Origin: Pelagibacterium sp.
GTDB taxonomy: Bacteria; Pseudomonadota; Alphaproteobacteria; Rhizobiales; Devosiaceae
DNA: 50,062 bases
Assembly (NCBI GenBank): GCA_002723255.1
Contig: PBNW01000060.1
Coordinates: 1-50,062, forward strand
Direction: 5' to 3'
This document shows, piece by piece, positions 17,147 through 25,313 of the stretch. The notes below the pieces were generated by a model, which was given only the letters and a program-made list of their open reading frames with translations, made no database searches and was not told the origin of the DNA. The stretch's first letter is position 1. Each line of letters begins with the position of its first letter. The position numbers and the translations under genes are program-made.

Positions 17147-17251
17147 GTTTAGAGCCAAGGGTTTGATTGACTCAAATCCCTGGCTCTAAACCCTTGTCTT
17201 GTCGCGTATCCGAACCGCAAATCGTTTCCACTCTTGCTGGACACGCTCTAG
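17147..17251 (+). repeat. CTAG-ended palindromic repeat, copy B
   Basis: The left end is a hairpin whose arms start GTTTAGAGCC (17147) and end GGCTCTAAAC (17191), followed by a conserved middle (CCCTTGTCTTGTCGCG) and the right end GGACACGCTCTAG (to 17251). The left CTAG has drifted to TTAG. The right CTAG supplies the stop codon of the GNAT gene on the minus strand. Same family and orientation as the copy at 36147-36276. Confidence 0.85.
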
Positions 17252-17532
17252 CCGACAACGATGTCGGAATATTGAGGGTGGCGGGCATAATAGGCACCCA
17301 TGAAAGAGCAGCGCAGGACGACTTTGTCGCCGCGCGCCCGGATCGTATCGAATACACCCCGGGCGAGCCGGGAGCCGACCCCCTGGCCCGTGAACCGGTA
17401 CGGCACATCGGTATGGGTGAGGATCAACCGGCCATCCTCCACGCGATAATAGGTGGCTGCGATTTCACCATCGCTGCCCTCTATCGGCAACTCGAAACGA
17501 TGTGCGGCGGGATTGTCTATAACGGTGCTCAT
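17248..17532 (-). CDS. Small GNAT-like N-acetyltransferase (Gcn5-related, YidJ type)
   Basis: 94 residues. It matches the short GNAT subfamily: DGEIAATYYRVEDGRLILTH, then the acetyl-CoA loop TGQGVGSRLARGVFD (Q/RxxGxG/A-like), ending VVLRCSFMGAYYARHPQY. These proteins bind acetyl-CoA, and most have no known substrate. The same domain is fused to DUF5996 in the gene at 19873. The stop codon TAG (17248-17250) is the terminal CTAG of the adjacent repeat. The gene is probably monocistronic. Confidence 0.85.
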   Translation of the reverse strand: MSTVIDNPAAHRFELPIEGSDGEIAATYYRVEDGRLILTHTDVPYRFTGQGVGSRLARGVFDTIRARGDKVVLRCSFMGAYYARHPQYSDIVVG

Positions 17533-17876
17533 GTGTTGCCCCGGGCCTGTGGATCGGCAGCGTCCTGAGGGTTATCGGACATTTGCGACGTCTTGTGGGC
17601 ATCCTGGACGATGGTGGCGACTGGCGCGCCTGTCCGACCATAAACTAGTCAACGCCGCAGGCTCTGCGGTGCAGCATCTGCCTGGTTGGTGCCGTTCTTG
17701 CTTCCTTCTTGCGCCTTGGCAGGGACCAGGCTTGAGTTGGTCCGGCAACTTGGAGACGGTGCCAGCAAAGCGAATGCGTGACGCCAAACTGCCTGGAATT
17801 TATACAATGGCATTGCTTTCGGCGGCACGCTAGAGCGCGCTCCAGTTACACTGCGTAGCGAAACGGGGAACGCTGG
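17533..17876. other. Intergenic region before the LysR gene
   Basis: A 344-bp gap between the divergently transcribed GNAT and LysR genes. No coding frame with family resemblance is seen. It holds a short repeat fragment (17830-17846) and an A/T-rich TATACAAT at 17801-17808 that could be a -10 element for LysR, without a clear -35 partner. Confidence 0.4.
17830..17846 (-). repeat. End fragment of the CTAG-ended repeat
   Basis: CTAGAGCGCGCTCCAG matches, in reverse orientation, the right terminus of the repeat family (CTGGACGCGCTCTAG) with one extra base. It lies 30 bp before the LysR start. Confidence 0.6.
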
Positions 17877-18770
17877 ATGGACACTGACGATTTGCGGATA
17901 TTTGTGGAAGTGGCCGATGCCGGAGGCGTATCGGCTGCCGCGCGTCGGCTTGGCGTGTCCAAGTCGGTGGTCAGCCGTCGCCTTTTCCGGCTCGAGGCGG
18001 AGCTTGGCGTCCAGCTTCTTGCCCGAACCACGCGCGGCGCGGCGCTGACCGAAGCGGGGGTTGCGTTTCGCGACCATGCGGCAAGAGTGGGCGCGGAGAT
18101 CGATGCGGCCAGGGAAACGATCCAGCCTTCCGGTGATCTTACCGGCCGCCTGCGTATCGCAATGCCCCTCACATTCGGTCCGACCCATCTCGCTCCGGTT
18201 CTGGCGGATCTGGCGCGCCGCTATCCAAGGCTTCACATTCACTCATCTTACAGCGACCGCTTTGTCGACCTCATCGCCGAGGGTTTCGATTGCGCGATCC
18301 GGGTCGGCTATATGCAGGACTCCAATCTGGTTGCCAGGCGTGTGGGCGCGATCCATGGAAAGTTTCTCGCCAGTCCCAGCTACATTGCAGAGCACGGCGC
18401 ACCTGAGGCGCCGGCAGAGATCGCTTATCACCAAGCGCTGATGCAGGGCACCGAAGCCTGGCAATTTGTGGACGGCGACAAAATCGTCACCATCAATCCG
18501 CAGGGACGCTACAAGGCGGACAACGGCATCGCGCTCGCGGCGGCGGCTGCTGCCGGGTTGGGGGTCGCATGGCTGCCCGACTGCGTCACCGACGCCTATG
18601 TCGCCTCGGGCGCTCTTGTTCCGATCATGACACGCTACCCGGTGCCTTCGGCAGGGGTTTTCGTCATTCGGCCGCCAGGGCAGCACCCCTCGCGAAAAAT
18701 AAGGATATTGACCGAGTTGTTGATCGAGCGCCTTGGTGAAGACCCGTGCCTTGTGGCCGTCGCGCGCTGA
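17877..18770 (+). CDS. LysR family transcriptional regulator
   Basis: 297 residues. The N-terminal winged helix-turn-helix is GGVSAAARRLGVSKSVVSRR at residues 17-36, followed by the LysR substrate-binding domain from about residue 90 (LTGRLRIAMPLTFGPTHLAP). The subgroup resembles regulators next to pirin or quinone-related genes. It is transcribed toward the pirin gene, with a 141-bp gap, rather than divergently, so control of the pirin-DUF5996-DUF2188 genes is plausible but unproven. Confidence 0.9.
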   Translation: MDTDDLRIFVEVADAGGVSAAARRLGVSKSVVSRRLFRLEAELGVQLLARTTRGAALTEAGVAFRDHAARVGAEIDAARETIQPSGDLTGRLRIAMPLTFGPTHLAPVLADLARRYPRLHIHSSYSDRFVDLIAEGFDCAIRVGYMQDSNLVARRVGAIHGKFLASPSYIAEHGAPEAPAEIAYHQALMQGTEAWQFVDGDKIVTINPQGRYKADNGIALAAAAAAGLGVAWLPDCVTDAYVASGALVPIMTRYPVPSAGVFVIRPPGQHPSRKIRILTELLIERLGEDPCLVAVAR

Positions 18771-18911
18771 CGATGGATTGGCGCGTGGGGAGCCTGGCGT
18801 TGCATTTGCTGCGACACAGCTCAGCGGGTCACGGCGCTAGCGGCAAGGCTGACTGCCAGATACCACGACGTCCAGGCCAGATCGGACCATGGGGACGGAA
18901 AGGATGACGAT

Positions 18912-19847
18912 ATGAGCTGGAACCCGGCAATCGAACCAGGCTGCCCCGACGATGTCGGAATCGACGCGATCGAGACCCTCATAGTGCCGCGCTCGCGCGA
19001 CCTTGGCGATTTTCAGGTCCGGCGCGCGCTGCCCGCGCCGAAGCGGCAGATGGTCGGTCCGTTCATTTTCTTCGATCAGGCCGGACCGGCGGAATTGCTG
19101 ACCGGGCAGGGCGTGGACGTGCGGCCCCATCCCCATATCGGGTTGAGCACGGTGACCTACCTGTTCCAGGGCGACTTCCATCACCGTGACAGCACCGGCG
19201 CCGATCAGGTCATCAGTCCCGGCGCGCTGAACTGGATGGTGGCAGGGCGGGGCGTGACGCATTCCGAGCGCACCTCGGCAACCGCGCGAAGCGGCCCGAA
19301 CAGCCTGTTCGGGATCCAGACCTGGCTGGCCTTGCCGGACAGCCATGAGGATGTAGCGCCCAGCTTCGAGCATCACGGCAAGGCGGCGCTGCCCATGATC
19401 GAGGATCGCGGCATTTCGGTTCGGCTTATTCTCGGAAATGCTTATGGCAAGAGCGCGCCGGCCAAGATGCTCTCGGAGACCTTCTATGCCGATGTGAAAC
19501 TCGATCCGGGAAGCCGGCTGCCCATGCCGGACGATCACGAGGATCGGGGCATCTACATCGTCGAGGGCTCGATCTCGGTGGCCGGACAGGATTTCGCCGC
19601 CTCGCAGATGATGGTGTTCCGGCCGGGGGACCGCATCACGGTCGCCGCAGGCGATCAGGGGGCGCGGCTCATGATCCTGGGCGGCGCGACGTTCAACGGG
19701 CCGCGCTACATCTGGTGGAACTTTGTTGCCTCCTCCCAGGAGCGCATCGAGCGCGCCAAGGCAGAATGGCGCGCCGCGAACTGGGGCCAGGGACGTTTCG
19801 ATTTGCCCGTCAACGACCGCGATGAACACATCCCGCTTCCCGAGTGA
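18912..19847 (+). CDS. Pirin family cupin protein
   Basis: 311 residues. It has a double cupin fold. The metal ligands expected of pirin are visible: H73 and H75 in RPHPHIGLSTVTYLF, H117 and E119 in GVTHSERT. Bacterial pirins bind Fe or similar metals, and some show quercetin dioxygenase activity or act as redox regulators. Which applies here is unknown. AAAGGA precedes the ATG at 18912. It is the first of three closely spaced plus-strand genes (pirin, DUF5996-GNAT, DUF2188) after the LysR gene. Confidence 0.93.
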   Translation: MSWNPAIEPGCPDDVGIDAIETLIVPRSRDLGDFQVRRALPAPKRQMVGPFIFFDQAGPAELLTGQGVDVRPHPHIGLSTVTYLFQGDFHHRDSTGADQVISPGALNWMVAGRGVTHSERTSATARSGPNSLFGIQTWLALPDSHEDVAPSFEHHGKAALPMIEDRGISVRLILGNAYGKSAPAKMLSETFYADVKLDPGSRLPMPDDHEDRGIYIVEGSISVAGQDFAASQMMVFRPGDRITVAAGDQGARLMILGGATFNGPRYIWWNFVASSQERIERAKAEWRAANWGQGRFDLPVNDRDEHIPLPE

Positions 19848-19872
19848 TGGCAAAAAGGCGAAAGGAACAGCA

Positions 19873-21123
19873 ATGAGCAACTGGCCCCAACTCGACTATC
19901 TGAGCTGGCGTGAAACGTGTTCGGCTCTCCACCTCTATTTACAGATCGCCGGAAAGTACCGGCTGGCCCATACGCCGTGGCTCAACCATTCCTGGAACGC
20001 GACCTTTTATGTTACCCCGAGCGGTCTGGCCTCTTCGCCCATTCCCGACGGGCCGGGCATCGAAATTCTGTTCGACCTTCGCGAGCACAGGGTCGTGGGC
20101 ACCTGCGGCAATGGCCGCAAGGCATCGTTCGATCTGGGGGCATCGACGGTCGCGACATTTCATGGTCGCTTCGTGCAACTGATTTCGGACCTTGGGGGGA
20201 CCCCGACCTTCAACGGCAGCCCCAACGAGGTGCCGTTTCCGGTTCCCTTCGCCGAGGACGACCGCGACCGGCCCTATGACCGGCAAGCCGTGCAAAGCTT
20301 CCACCAGAGCCTGATCGCCGTCGATAGGGTCTTTAACCGGTTTCGCACCGCGTTTCTGGGCAAGTCCAGTCCGGTTCATCTGTTTTGGGGCGCTCTCGAT
20401 CTGGCCGTCACGCGCTTTTCGGGGCGACGCGCGCCGCTGCATCCTGCCGGGATCCCGGCATTGCCCGATGACGTGGCCCAGGAGGCCTACGATCGCGAGG
20501 TGTCGTCGGCCGGGTTCTGGCCGGGCGGTGGCGGGATCGATTATCCGGCCTTCTATGCCTACGCCTATCCAGCGCCCGGCGGTTATCGCGCGGCGGCCGT
20601 GCAGCCCGACGCCGCGTTCTGGCACGAGGGCATGTCCGAATTCGTGCTGCCCTACGCGGCCGTGCAGGCGGCGGCCGATCCCGATGAGACCCTGATGGCG
20701 TTCCTTGTCTCGACCTACGAGGCGGCGGCCGATCTGGGCGGATGGGACCGCGATCTTCTCGAATGCGCGCATGGTCAGCCGCGAAAGGTGCGCACGCCGG
20801 ATGCCGCGCTGGCAACACATGCGCCGCCGGCCGGCGATGAGGAGAAGGTCGAGCGGCTGGATGGTCCGTCCAAGGGGCGATACCGTCTGATCATCGATGG
20901 CATCGAGGCAGAGATGACCTACAGCCGGGCCGGCCAAGGACTGATCATCATCGACCACACGGAAGTCCCAGCGGCCCTGCGCGGCCGCAAGGTTGGCGAG
21001 CGGCTGGCGCGCCAGGCGATCGAGGATGCGCGTCGCGACGGCGTCGCCATCATGCCGCTGTGCCCGTTCGCCAAAGCGCAGATCGGCCGGCATCCGGAGT
21101 GGCAGGACGTGCTGCACCGGTGA
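19873..21123 (+). CDS. DUF5996 protein fused to a C-terminal GNAT-like domain
   Basis: 416 residues in two parts. Residues ~1-305 match the DUF5996 pattern (WPQLDYLSWRETCSALHLYL; later HLFWGALDLAVTRFSGR; GFWPGGGGIDYPAFYAYAYP). Residues ~330-416 are a short GNAT domain of the same kind as the stand-alone protein at 17248 (RYRLIIDGIEAEMTYSRAGQ; VPAALRGRKVGERLARQA; IMPLCPFAKAQIGRHPEWQD). The fusion suggests that the DUF5996 part and acetyl-CoA binding work together. ATG at 19873 follows AAAGGA by 6 bp and lies 25 bp after the pirin stop. Both functions are unknown. Confidence 0.85.
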   Translation: MSNWPQLDYLSWRETCSALHLYLQIAGKYRLAHTPWLNHSWNATFYVTPSGLASSPIPDGPGIEILFDLREHRVVGTCGNGRKASFDLGASTVATFHGRFVQLISDLGGTPTFNGSPNEVPFPVPFAEDDRDRPYDRQAVQSFHQSLIAVDRVFNRFRTAFLGKSSPVHLFWGALDLAVTRFSGRRAPLHPAGIPALPDDVAQEAYDREVSSAGFWPGGGGIDYPAFYAYAYPAPGGYRAAAVQPDAAFWHEGMSEFVLPYAAVQAAADPDETLMAFLVSTYEAAADLGGWDRDLLECAHGQPRKVRTPDAALATHAPPAGDEEKVERLDGPSKGRYRLIIDGIEAEMTYSRAGQGLIIIDHTEVPAALRGRKVGERLARQAIEDARRDGVAIMPLCPFAKAQIGRHPEWQDVLHR

Positions 21124-21155
21124 CATTATGAAAATCGAGCGACAGGAGCGATGAA

Positions 21156-21395
21156 ATGAGCGTTGTGAACTATCGGGTTGTCGAACATGACGGCGGCTGG
21201 GCCTATCGGGTGGATGGGACCTTTTCGGAAACATTTCCGACCCATGACGCGGCCTTCGGTGCGGCGCGGCGGGCGGCCTGCAAGCAGTTGCAGCCGGGCG
21301 AGACCACAGGCATTGCCTGGGAGGACGAGAGCGGCCACTGGCACGCCGAACTCTCACGCGCCAGCGACAGGCCCCAGGCAAGAGTCCTCGACTGA
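21156..21395 (+). CDS. DUF2188 domain protein
   Basis: 79 residues. A small soluble protein with the DUF2188 layout: YRVVEHDGGWAYRVDGTFSETFPTHDAAFGAA. The family forms a small alpha/beta domain of unknown role. ATG at 21156 has AGGAG 11-15 bp upstream. The nearer ATG at 21151 reads straight into a stop. It lies 32 bp after the DUF5996-GNAT gene, probably in the same operon. Confidence 0.8.
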   Translation: MSVVNYRVVEHDGGWAYRVDGTFSETFPTHDAAFGAARRAACKQLQPGETTGIAWEDESGHWHAELSRASDRPQARVLD

Positions 21396-21442
21396 GGCAG
21401 TGCTGCGGTGATGTCCATACCGGCCGGGCAAACCGGGGCGTG

Positions 21443-21550
21443 CTAGAGCGTGTCCAGAAAAAGTGGAAACGGTTTTTCGGTTCGGACCCGCGACAAAACA
21501 AGGGGTTTAGAGCCAAGGATTTGAGTCAATCAAATCCTGAATGGCTCTAG
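21443..21550 (-). repeat. CTAG-ended palindromic repeat, copy C (complete)
   Basis: The best-preserved copy, 108 bp, in reverse orientation. It starts CTAGAGCGTGTCCAG (21443) and ends GGCTCTAG (21550), with the hairpin arms TTTAGAGCCAAGGATTTGAG and CAAATCCTGAATGGCTCTAG near its right end. CTAG at both ends may be a target-site duplication. The right CTAG supplies the TAG stop of the enolase-superfamily gene (21547-21549). Confidence 0.88.
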
Positions 21551-22743
21551 TCGAAAAAGGCCTGGTCGTCCGGCTCCAGATAAGGTCTTGCCCGTTCCGG
21601 GATCAGGTCCACGCCCATGCCGGGGCGCTCGGACACGGCGATTTTGCCATTGACCACTATGGGATTGGGCAGACCCTCAACGATGTCGTACCACCAGGAG
21701 GGGTCGCCGGTGGTGTATTCGAATGCGATGAAATTGTCGGGCAGGGTGGCGCACACCTGAACGAGGGCGCCCAGGCCGAGCAGGCCATTGGCGGTGCCGT
21801 GGGGCGCCATCATGATGCCGTGGATATCGGCAAATTCGGCGATCCATTTGAGTTCTGCAATACCGCCCACATCCGCCGGGTCGGGGCCGACGACGTGCAC
21901 GGCATTGCGCTCGATCAGCTCCTTGAAATTGTGCCGCAGATAAATCTGCTCGCCGGTGTGAATGGGCGTGGTCGAGCCACGCGTGAGTTCCCTATAGCTG
22001 CCGGCATCCACCCACGGCGTGTAATCGCCCGACAGAAGATCTTCGATCCACATCAGCGAATAGGGTTCGAGGCGGCGGGCGAGCTTTATGGCGTCCGAGA
22101 GCATCCAGCCCGGACCGCAATCGAGCGCCAGGCCAACCTTGTCTCCTGCCACCTCCTTCATCGCGGCTACGCAATCGACAAACAGATTGAGACCCTTTTC
22201 GGTGATCGGGCCGCGGTCAAGGGCACCATGCAAGGGGCTGGCGGTGGGATCCCCATAGTAGAAATCGGGCACGGCGCGTTTCATGTCCGAGTGAAACCCG
22301 ATCGGCTGCTTTATGATGGTGAACCCTTCAGGGGACTGCATCATCGCCTTGAGATCGGCCGCATAATCTTGCGGCCGATGGCCGGCCAGCGGAAAGCGAA
22401 CGGCGCCGTTATAGACCCTGACGCTGTCACGAACCTTGCCCCCCAACAGGCGATGCACCGGAACATTTGCGGCCTTGCCGGCGATATCCCACAGGGCCAT
22501 CTCTATGACGCTCACGGCGCTGCCCCAGGGTTTGAAACCGCCACGCTGGCGAATTTTGCGCATCACGCGCTCAACCAGCCTTGGGTCCTCGCCGAGCAGG
22601 GCATCGCGCAGGGCCAGAATGTGGGGTTTGAGATAGGTTTTCCAGGTCTCGGCCTGAGCATAGCCCGAAATGCCCTGGTCAGTGACGATCCTCACCACCG
22701 GGCTCTTGCCGATGATGGCGCATCGCAGGTCAACGATCTTCAT
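21547..22743 (-). CDS. Mandelate racemase/muconate lactonizing (enolase superfamily) enzyme
   Basis: 398 residues. The enolase-superfamily metal ligands are seen: D208 in ALDCGPG, E234 in WIEDLL, E265 in IHTGEQ, with candidate acid/base residues K145 in IIKQPIG and H315 in MAPHGTANG. It probably abstracts the alpha-proton of a carboxylate substrate (a dehydratase or epimerase). The missing D-x-H motif sets it apart from the galactonate-dehydratase type enzyme at 25310. I start at ATG 22743, six bases after GGGGGAG, rather than the TTG at 22758. It lies 18 bp after the IclR gene and is its operon partner. The stop codon comes from a repeat end. Confidence 0.9.
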   Translation of the reverse strand: MKIVDLRCAIIGKSPVVRIVTDQGISGYAQAETWKTYLKPHILALRDALLGEDPRLVERVMRKIRQRGGFKPWGSAVSVIEMALWDIAGKAANVPVHRLLGGKVRDSVRVYNGAVRFPLAGHRPQDYAADLKAMMQSPEGFTIIKQPIGFHSDMKRAVPDFYYGDPTASPLHGALDRGPITEKGLNLFVDCVAAMKEVAGDKVGLALDCGPGWMLSDAIKLARRLEPYSLMWIEDLLSGDYTPWVDAGSYRELTRGSTTPIHTGEQIYLRHNFKELIERNAVHVVGPDPADVGGIAELKWIAEFADIHGIMMAPHGTANGLLGLGALVQVCATLPDNFIAFEYTTGDPSWWYDIVEGLPNPIVVNGKIAVSERPGMGVDLIPERARPYLEPDDQAFFD

Positions 22744-22761
22744 GGTTTTCTCCCCCAAGCC

Positions 22762-23544
22762 CTATTCGGGCATGTCCTTTGCCATTGCCTGGGCCGTTTC
22801 GAGCGCAGCCAGCCGGATCTCCTCCATGCGGCGGGGCTCGGTCCCGGCCAGAAAGGGGACGCTCAGCGCGGCAACCATCCGCCCGGACCGCGTTCTGACC
22901 GGCACGGCGTAAGCGTGGATGGACGGCGCGTTCTCTCCCTTGTCCTGGGCCCAGCCCAGCCGCCGGATGCGGGCGAGTTCACTGCGCAATCTCTTGGGGT
23001 CGGTGATGGTCCGGCCGGTATAGGCCGCCAGCGGCTTGATGAGCCAATAATCGAGAACATCACGCTCGAGAGAGGCGAGCAGCAGCTTGCTGGCCGCACC
23101 GGCATGAATGGGCATGCGTTGTCCCGGAGCGACGGTCAGCGCATATTCGCGCCGCCCCTGTGCCGCTGCGAGGACGAGGATGCCATCGTCATCGATCACG
23201 CTGAGCTTGACGCCCTCGCCGAGGTCGCTGGCCAGCCGATCAAGATGAGGCTGGCAGATGGCCACAAGATCGAGCTCGCTTGCCCTCGAGGCAACATGGG
23301 AGGCAAAGGTGAGCAGGCGGCGGCCGAGATGGTAGATCCCCGCATCGTCGCGCCGCACCATTTCGTGGTGCTGGAGGGTGTTGACGATGCGATAGACGGT
23401 GGTGCGTGGCAGGCCGAGCTCACTCGTCAGGTCACGAATGGTCAGTCCCGCGGGACGCTGCTCGATGGCGGTCAGGACCTCCATCATCCGATCGATCACG
23501 GGAATGGTGTGCTTGCTGGCGCTGTCTTCGGCGATTTCGGCCAT
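22762..23544 (-). CDS. IclR family transcriptional regulator of the catabolic island
   Basis: 260 residues. The N-terminal winged helix is LTIRDLTSELGLPRTTVYRI at about residues 33-52. The C-terminal IclR effector domain includes APGQRMPIHAGAASKLLLAS. The frame is open to an ATG at 23589, but I choose ATG 23544, because a plausible minus-strand promoter (TTGAAC at about 23615-23610, TATGCT at about 23591-23586) would place the transcript start after 23589. The three-half-site element at 23597-23623 overlaps that promoter, which fits autorepression, and an identical arrangement precedes the importer at 26549. The effector is presumably the island's substrate. Confidence 0.88.
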   Translation of the reverse strand: MAEIAEDSASKHTIPVIDRMMEVLTAIEQRPAGLTIRDLTSELGLPRTTVYRIVNTLQHHEMVRRDDAGIYHLGRRLLTFASHVASRASELDLVAICQPHLDRLASDLGEGVKLSVIDDDGILVLAAAQGRREYALTVAPGQRMPIHAGAASKLLLASLERDVLDYWLIKPLAAYTGRTITDPKRLRSELARIRRLGWAQDKGENAPSIHAYAVPVRTRSGRMVAALSVPFLAGTEPRRMEEIRLAALETAQAMAKDMPE

Positions 23545-23561
23545 GCGTCGGGAAACTCCAG

Positions 23562-23592
23562 TTGACAATCGGTGTTGTCCATCTAGCATAGC
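23562..23592 (+). promoter_or_regulatory. Promoter of the VOC-FeADH-enolase operon
   Basis: A consensus -35 TTGACA is at 23562-23567. A weak -10 follows (TAGCAT at 23584 with a 16-bp spacer or AGCATA at 23585 with 17). The proposed start would fall at the beginning of the IclR element at 23597, so binding there should repress. Confidence 0.55.
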
Positions 23593-23596
23593 GATA

Positions 23597-23623
23597 TGAA
23601 CTGATAAAGTTCAAATGTGAATT
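23597..23623. promoter_or_regulatory. IclR operator, site 1 (divergent promoter region)
   Basis: TGAACT-N5-AGTTCA-N4-TGAATT. The first and second half-sites are a perfect inverted pair, and the second and third are inverted with one mismatch. The same three half-sites with the same spacings occur at 26549-26575. The site sits between iclR and the VOC gene and overlaps both candidate promoters. Confidence 0.75.
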
Positions 23624-23726
23624 TATCGCCCTGTTTCTGCCCGGAGGAGGCGCAGGGTCTGCAAGGCGGTTCGGGCCGGGATCGAATCCCGACCGGGCGT
23701 CACAGTGCCAGGGAGGCCAATCGTTC

Positions 23727-24158
23727 ATGCTGACAGTCAGCCGCATTACCCACATCGCCATCAAGGTGACCGATATCGAGGCCACGCTGGGCTTTTATGT
23801 CGGGCAGTTGGGGTTTGAAGAAATGTTCCGTCTCGATCGAGACGGAAAGCTGTGGATCGTCTATCTGCGGATAAGCGACACCCAATACCTCGAGATCTTT
23901 CCGGGGGGAGAGGGTGTGGGCGTGCCCGGACCGGAAAGAACGGGATACAATCACATGTGTCTCGAAGTGCCCGATATCGAGGCCTCTGCCAGGGAGCTGG
24001 AAGCTGCCGGTGTCGAGCTTGCCAAGCCGGTCGTCGATGGCGCCGATGGAAACCGTCAGGCCTGGATCGCGGATCCGGACGGCCACAGGATCGAACTTAT
24101 GGAAATGTCGCCCAACAGTTTCCAGGCTGACGCCATTGCGCGCATCAGGGGGGAGTAG
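23727..24158 (+). CDS. VOC superfamily protein (glyoxalase/dioxygenase fold)
   Basis: 143 residues with two beta-alpha-beta-beta-beta modules. Candidate metal ligands are H9 in ITHIAIKV, E57 in YLEIFPG, H75-76 region in GYNHMCLEV, and E in HRIELMEM. The family includes lactoylglutathione lyases, epimerases and dioxygenases. The exact reaction is not readable. It is the first gene of a rightward operon (VOC, iron alcohol dehydrogenase, enolase-superfamily dehydratase) with 6-bp and overlapping junctions, under the IclR site 1. In a sugar-acid pathway it could be an epimerase or aldehyde-detoxifying enzyme. That is speculation. Confidence 0.88.
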   Translation: MLTVSRITHIAIKVTDIEATLGFYVGQLGFEEMFRLDRDGKLWIVYLRISDTQYLEIFPGGEGVGVPGPERTGYNHMCLEVPDIEASARELEAAGVELAKPVVDGADGNRQAWIADPDGHRIELMEMSPNSFQADAIARIRGE

Positions 24159-24164
24159 CCGGCC

Positions 24165-25313
24165 ATGGCGCGGATCACATATTTGACAGCCATCGATTTT
24201 GGCGTGGGCGCGGTCGGCGAACTGGCGGCGGCTGCAAAGGAGCTTTCGGTCAAGCGGCCCCTTGTGGTGTCGGATCGCGGGCTTGCCGGCACCGGGCTGC
24301 TCGACACGGTCATGGCGCAATTGCCCGATGCTGTCGCTTTCCTCGACACGCCCTCAAATCCCACTGAACACGCCGTCGCGGCGGCGCGTGCACTGTATGA
24401 GCAGGAAGGGTGCGACGGGGTCGTTGCGCTCGGGGGCGGCTCGCCCATCGATCTGGCCAAGGGCGTGGCGCTTACGGCAACCCATGCCGGGGCGCTCGAA
24501 ACCTACGCGGCCATCTATGGCGGGGTTGAACGGATCACGTCGGCGGTTGCGCCGGTGATCGCCATTCCCACGACGGCCGGAACGGGCGCGGAAGTGGGGC
24601 GCGCTGCGCTCCTGACGCTCGAGGATGGCCGCAAGCTCGGCTTTATCAGCCCTTACCTTATCCCGCGTCGTGCCATTTGCGATCCCGAACTCACGCTGGG
24701 CCTGCCGCCCGGCCTGACCGCCGCCACCGGGCTCGATGCGCTCTCGCATTGTATCGAAACCCTGTTTTCGCCACGCTTCAATCCAACCGCCGAGGCGATT
24801 GCTCTCGATGGTGCGGGCCGGATATGGCGCAATCTCGAAATCGCTTACAAGAGCGGAAACGATATCGAGGCGCGCAGCGAGCTCATGATCGGCGCGCTTC
24901 ATGGCGGGCTGTCGTTTCAGAAAGGGCTTGGCGCCGTGCACGCGCTCAGCCATGCGCTGGGTGGTTTGTCCGAACCCAAACTCCATCATGGCACGCTCAA
25001 TGCGTTGCTCATGCCCGTTGTGGTGCGGTTCAACGCACAGGCGGTGGGCGACAAGATGGATCGGCTCAAGATGGCCATGGGGCTCGGGCCGCACGAGGAT
25101 CTTGCCGATGCGCTCGAGGCCCTCAATGGAAGCCTCGATATGCCGCCGGGCCTTGCCGCGCTTGGTGTGCGGCGCGAGCAGTTCGACTGGCTCATCGAGC
25201 GCGCGCTTGCCGACCACAGCCACGCCACCAACCCTCGCGAGCCGAGCGCGCGTGACTATCGAGACATGCTCGAAGCGGTGTTCGAGCCGCACGCCAGGGA
25301 GGCCGGGCAATGA
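24165..25313 (+). CDS. Iron-containing alcohol dehydrogenase
   Basis: 382 residues, normal for group III alcohol dehydrogenases. NAD-binding [11 protein letters not shown] is at residues 90-100. Candidate Fe/Zn ligands are D191 and H195 in [11 protein letters not shown]263 in LSHALGG and H275 in HHGTLNA. It interconverts an alcohol and an aldehyde or ketone. Relatives include lactaldehyde reductase, maleylacetate reductase and hydroxybutyrate dehydrogenases. It starts 6 bp after the VOC gene and overlaps the next gene (ATGA), so all three are coupled. Its likely job is to reduce or oxidise a short fragment from the pathway, for example lactaldehyde or glycolaldehyde. Confidence 0.92.
   Translation: MARITYLTAIDFGVGAVGELAAAAKELSVKRPLVVSDRGLAGTGLLDTVMAQLPDAVAFLDTPSNPTEHAVAAARALYEQEGCDGVVALGGGSPIDLAKGVALTATHAGALETYAAIYGGVERITSAVAPVIAIPTTAGTGAEVGRAALLTLEDGRKLGFISPYLIPRRAICDPELTLGLPPGLTAATGLDALSHCIETLFSPRFNPTAEAIALDGAGRIWRNLEIAYKSGNDIEARSELMIGALHGGLSFQKGLGAVHALSHALGGLSEPKLHHGTLNALLMPVVVRFNAQAVGDKMDRLKMAMGLGPHEDLADALEALNGSLDMPPGLAALGVRREQFDWLIERALADHSHATNPREPSARDYRDMLEAVFEPHAREAGQ

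Noticed and set aside
21541-23565. Plus-strand open frame of 674 codons opposite the enolase-superfamily and IclR genes
   Set aside because: Antisense shadow that spans two real genes and their junction.
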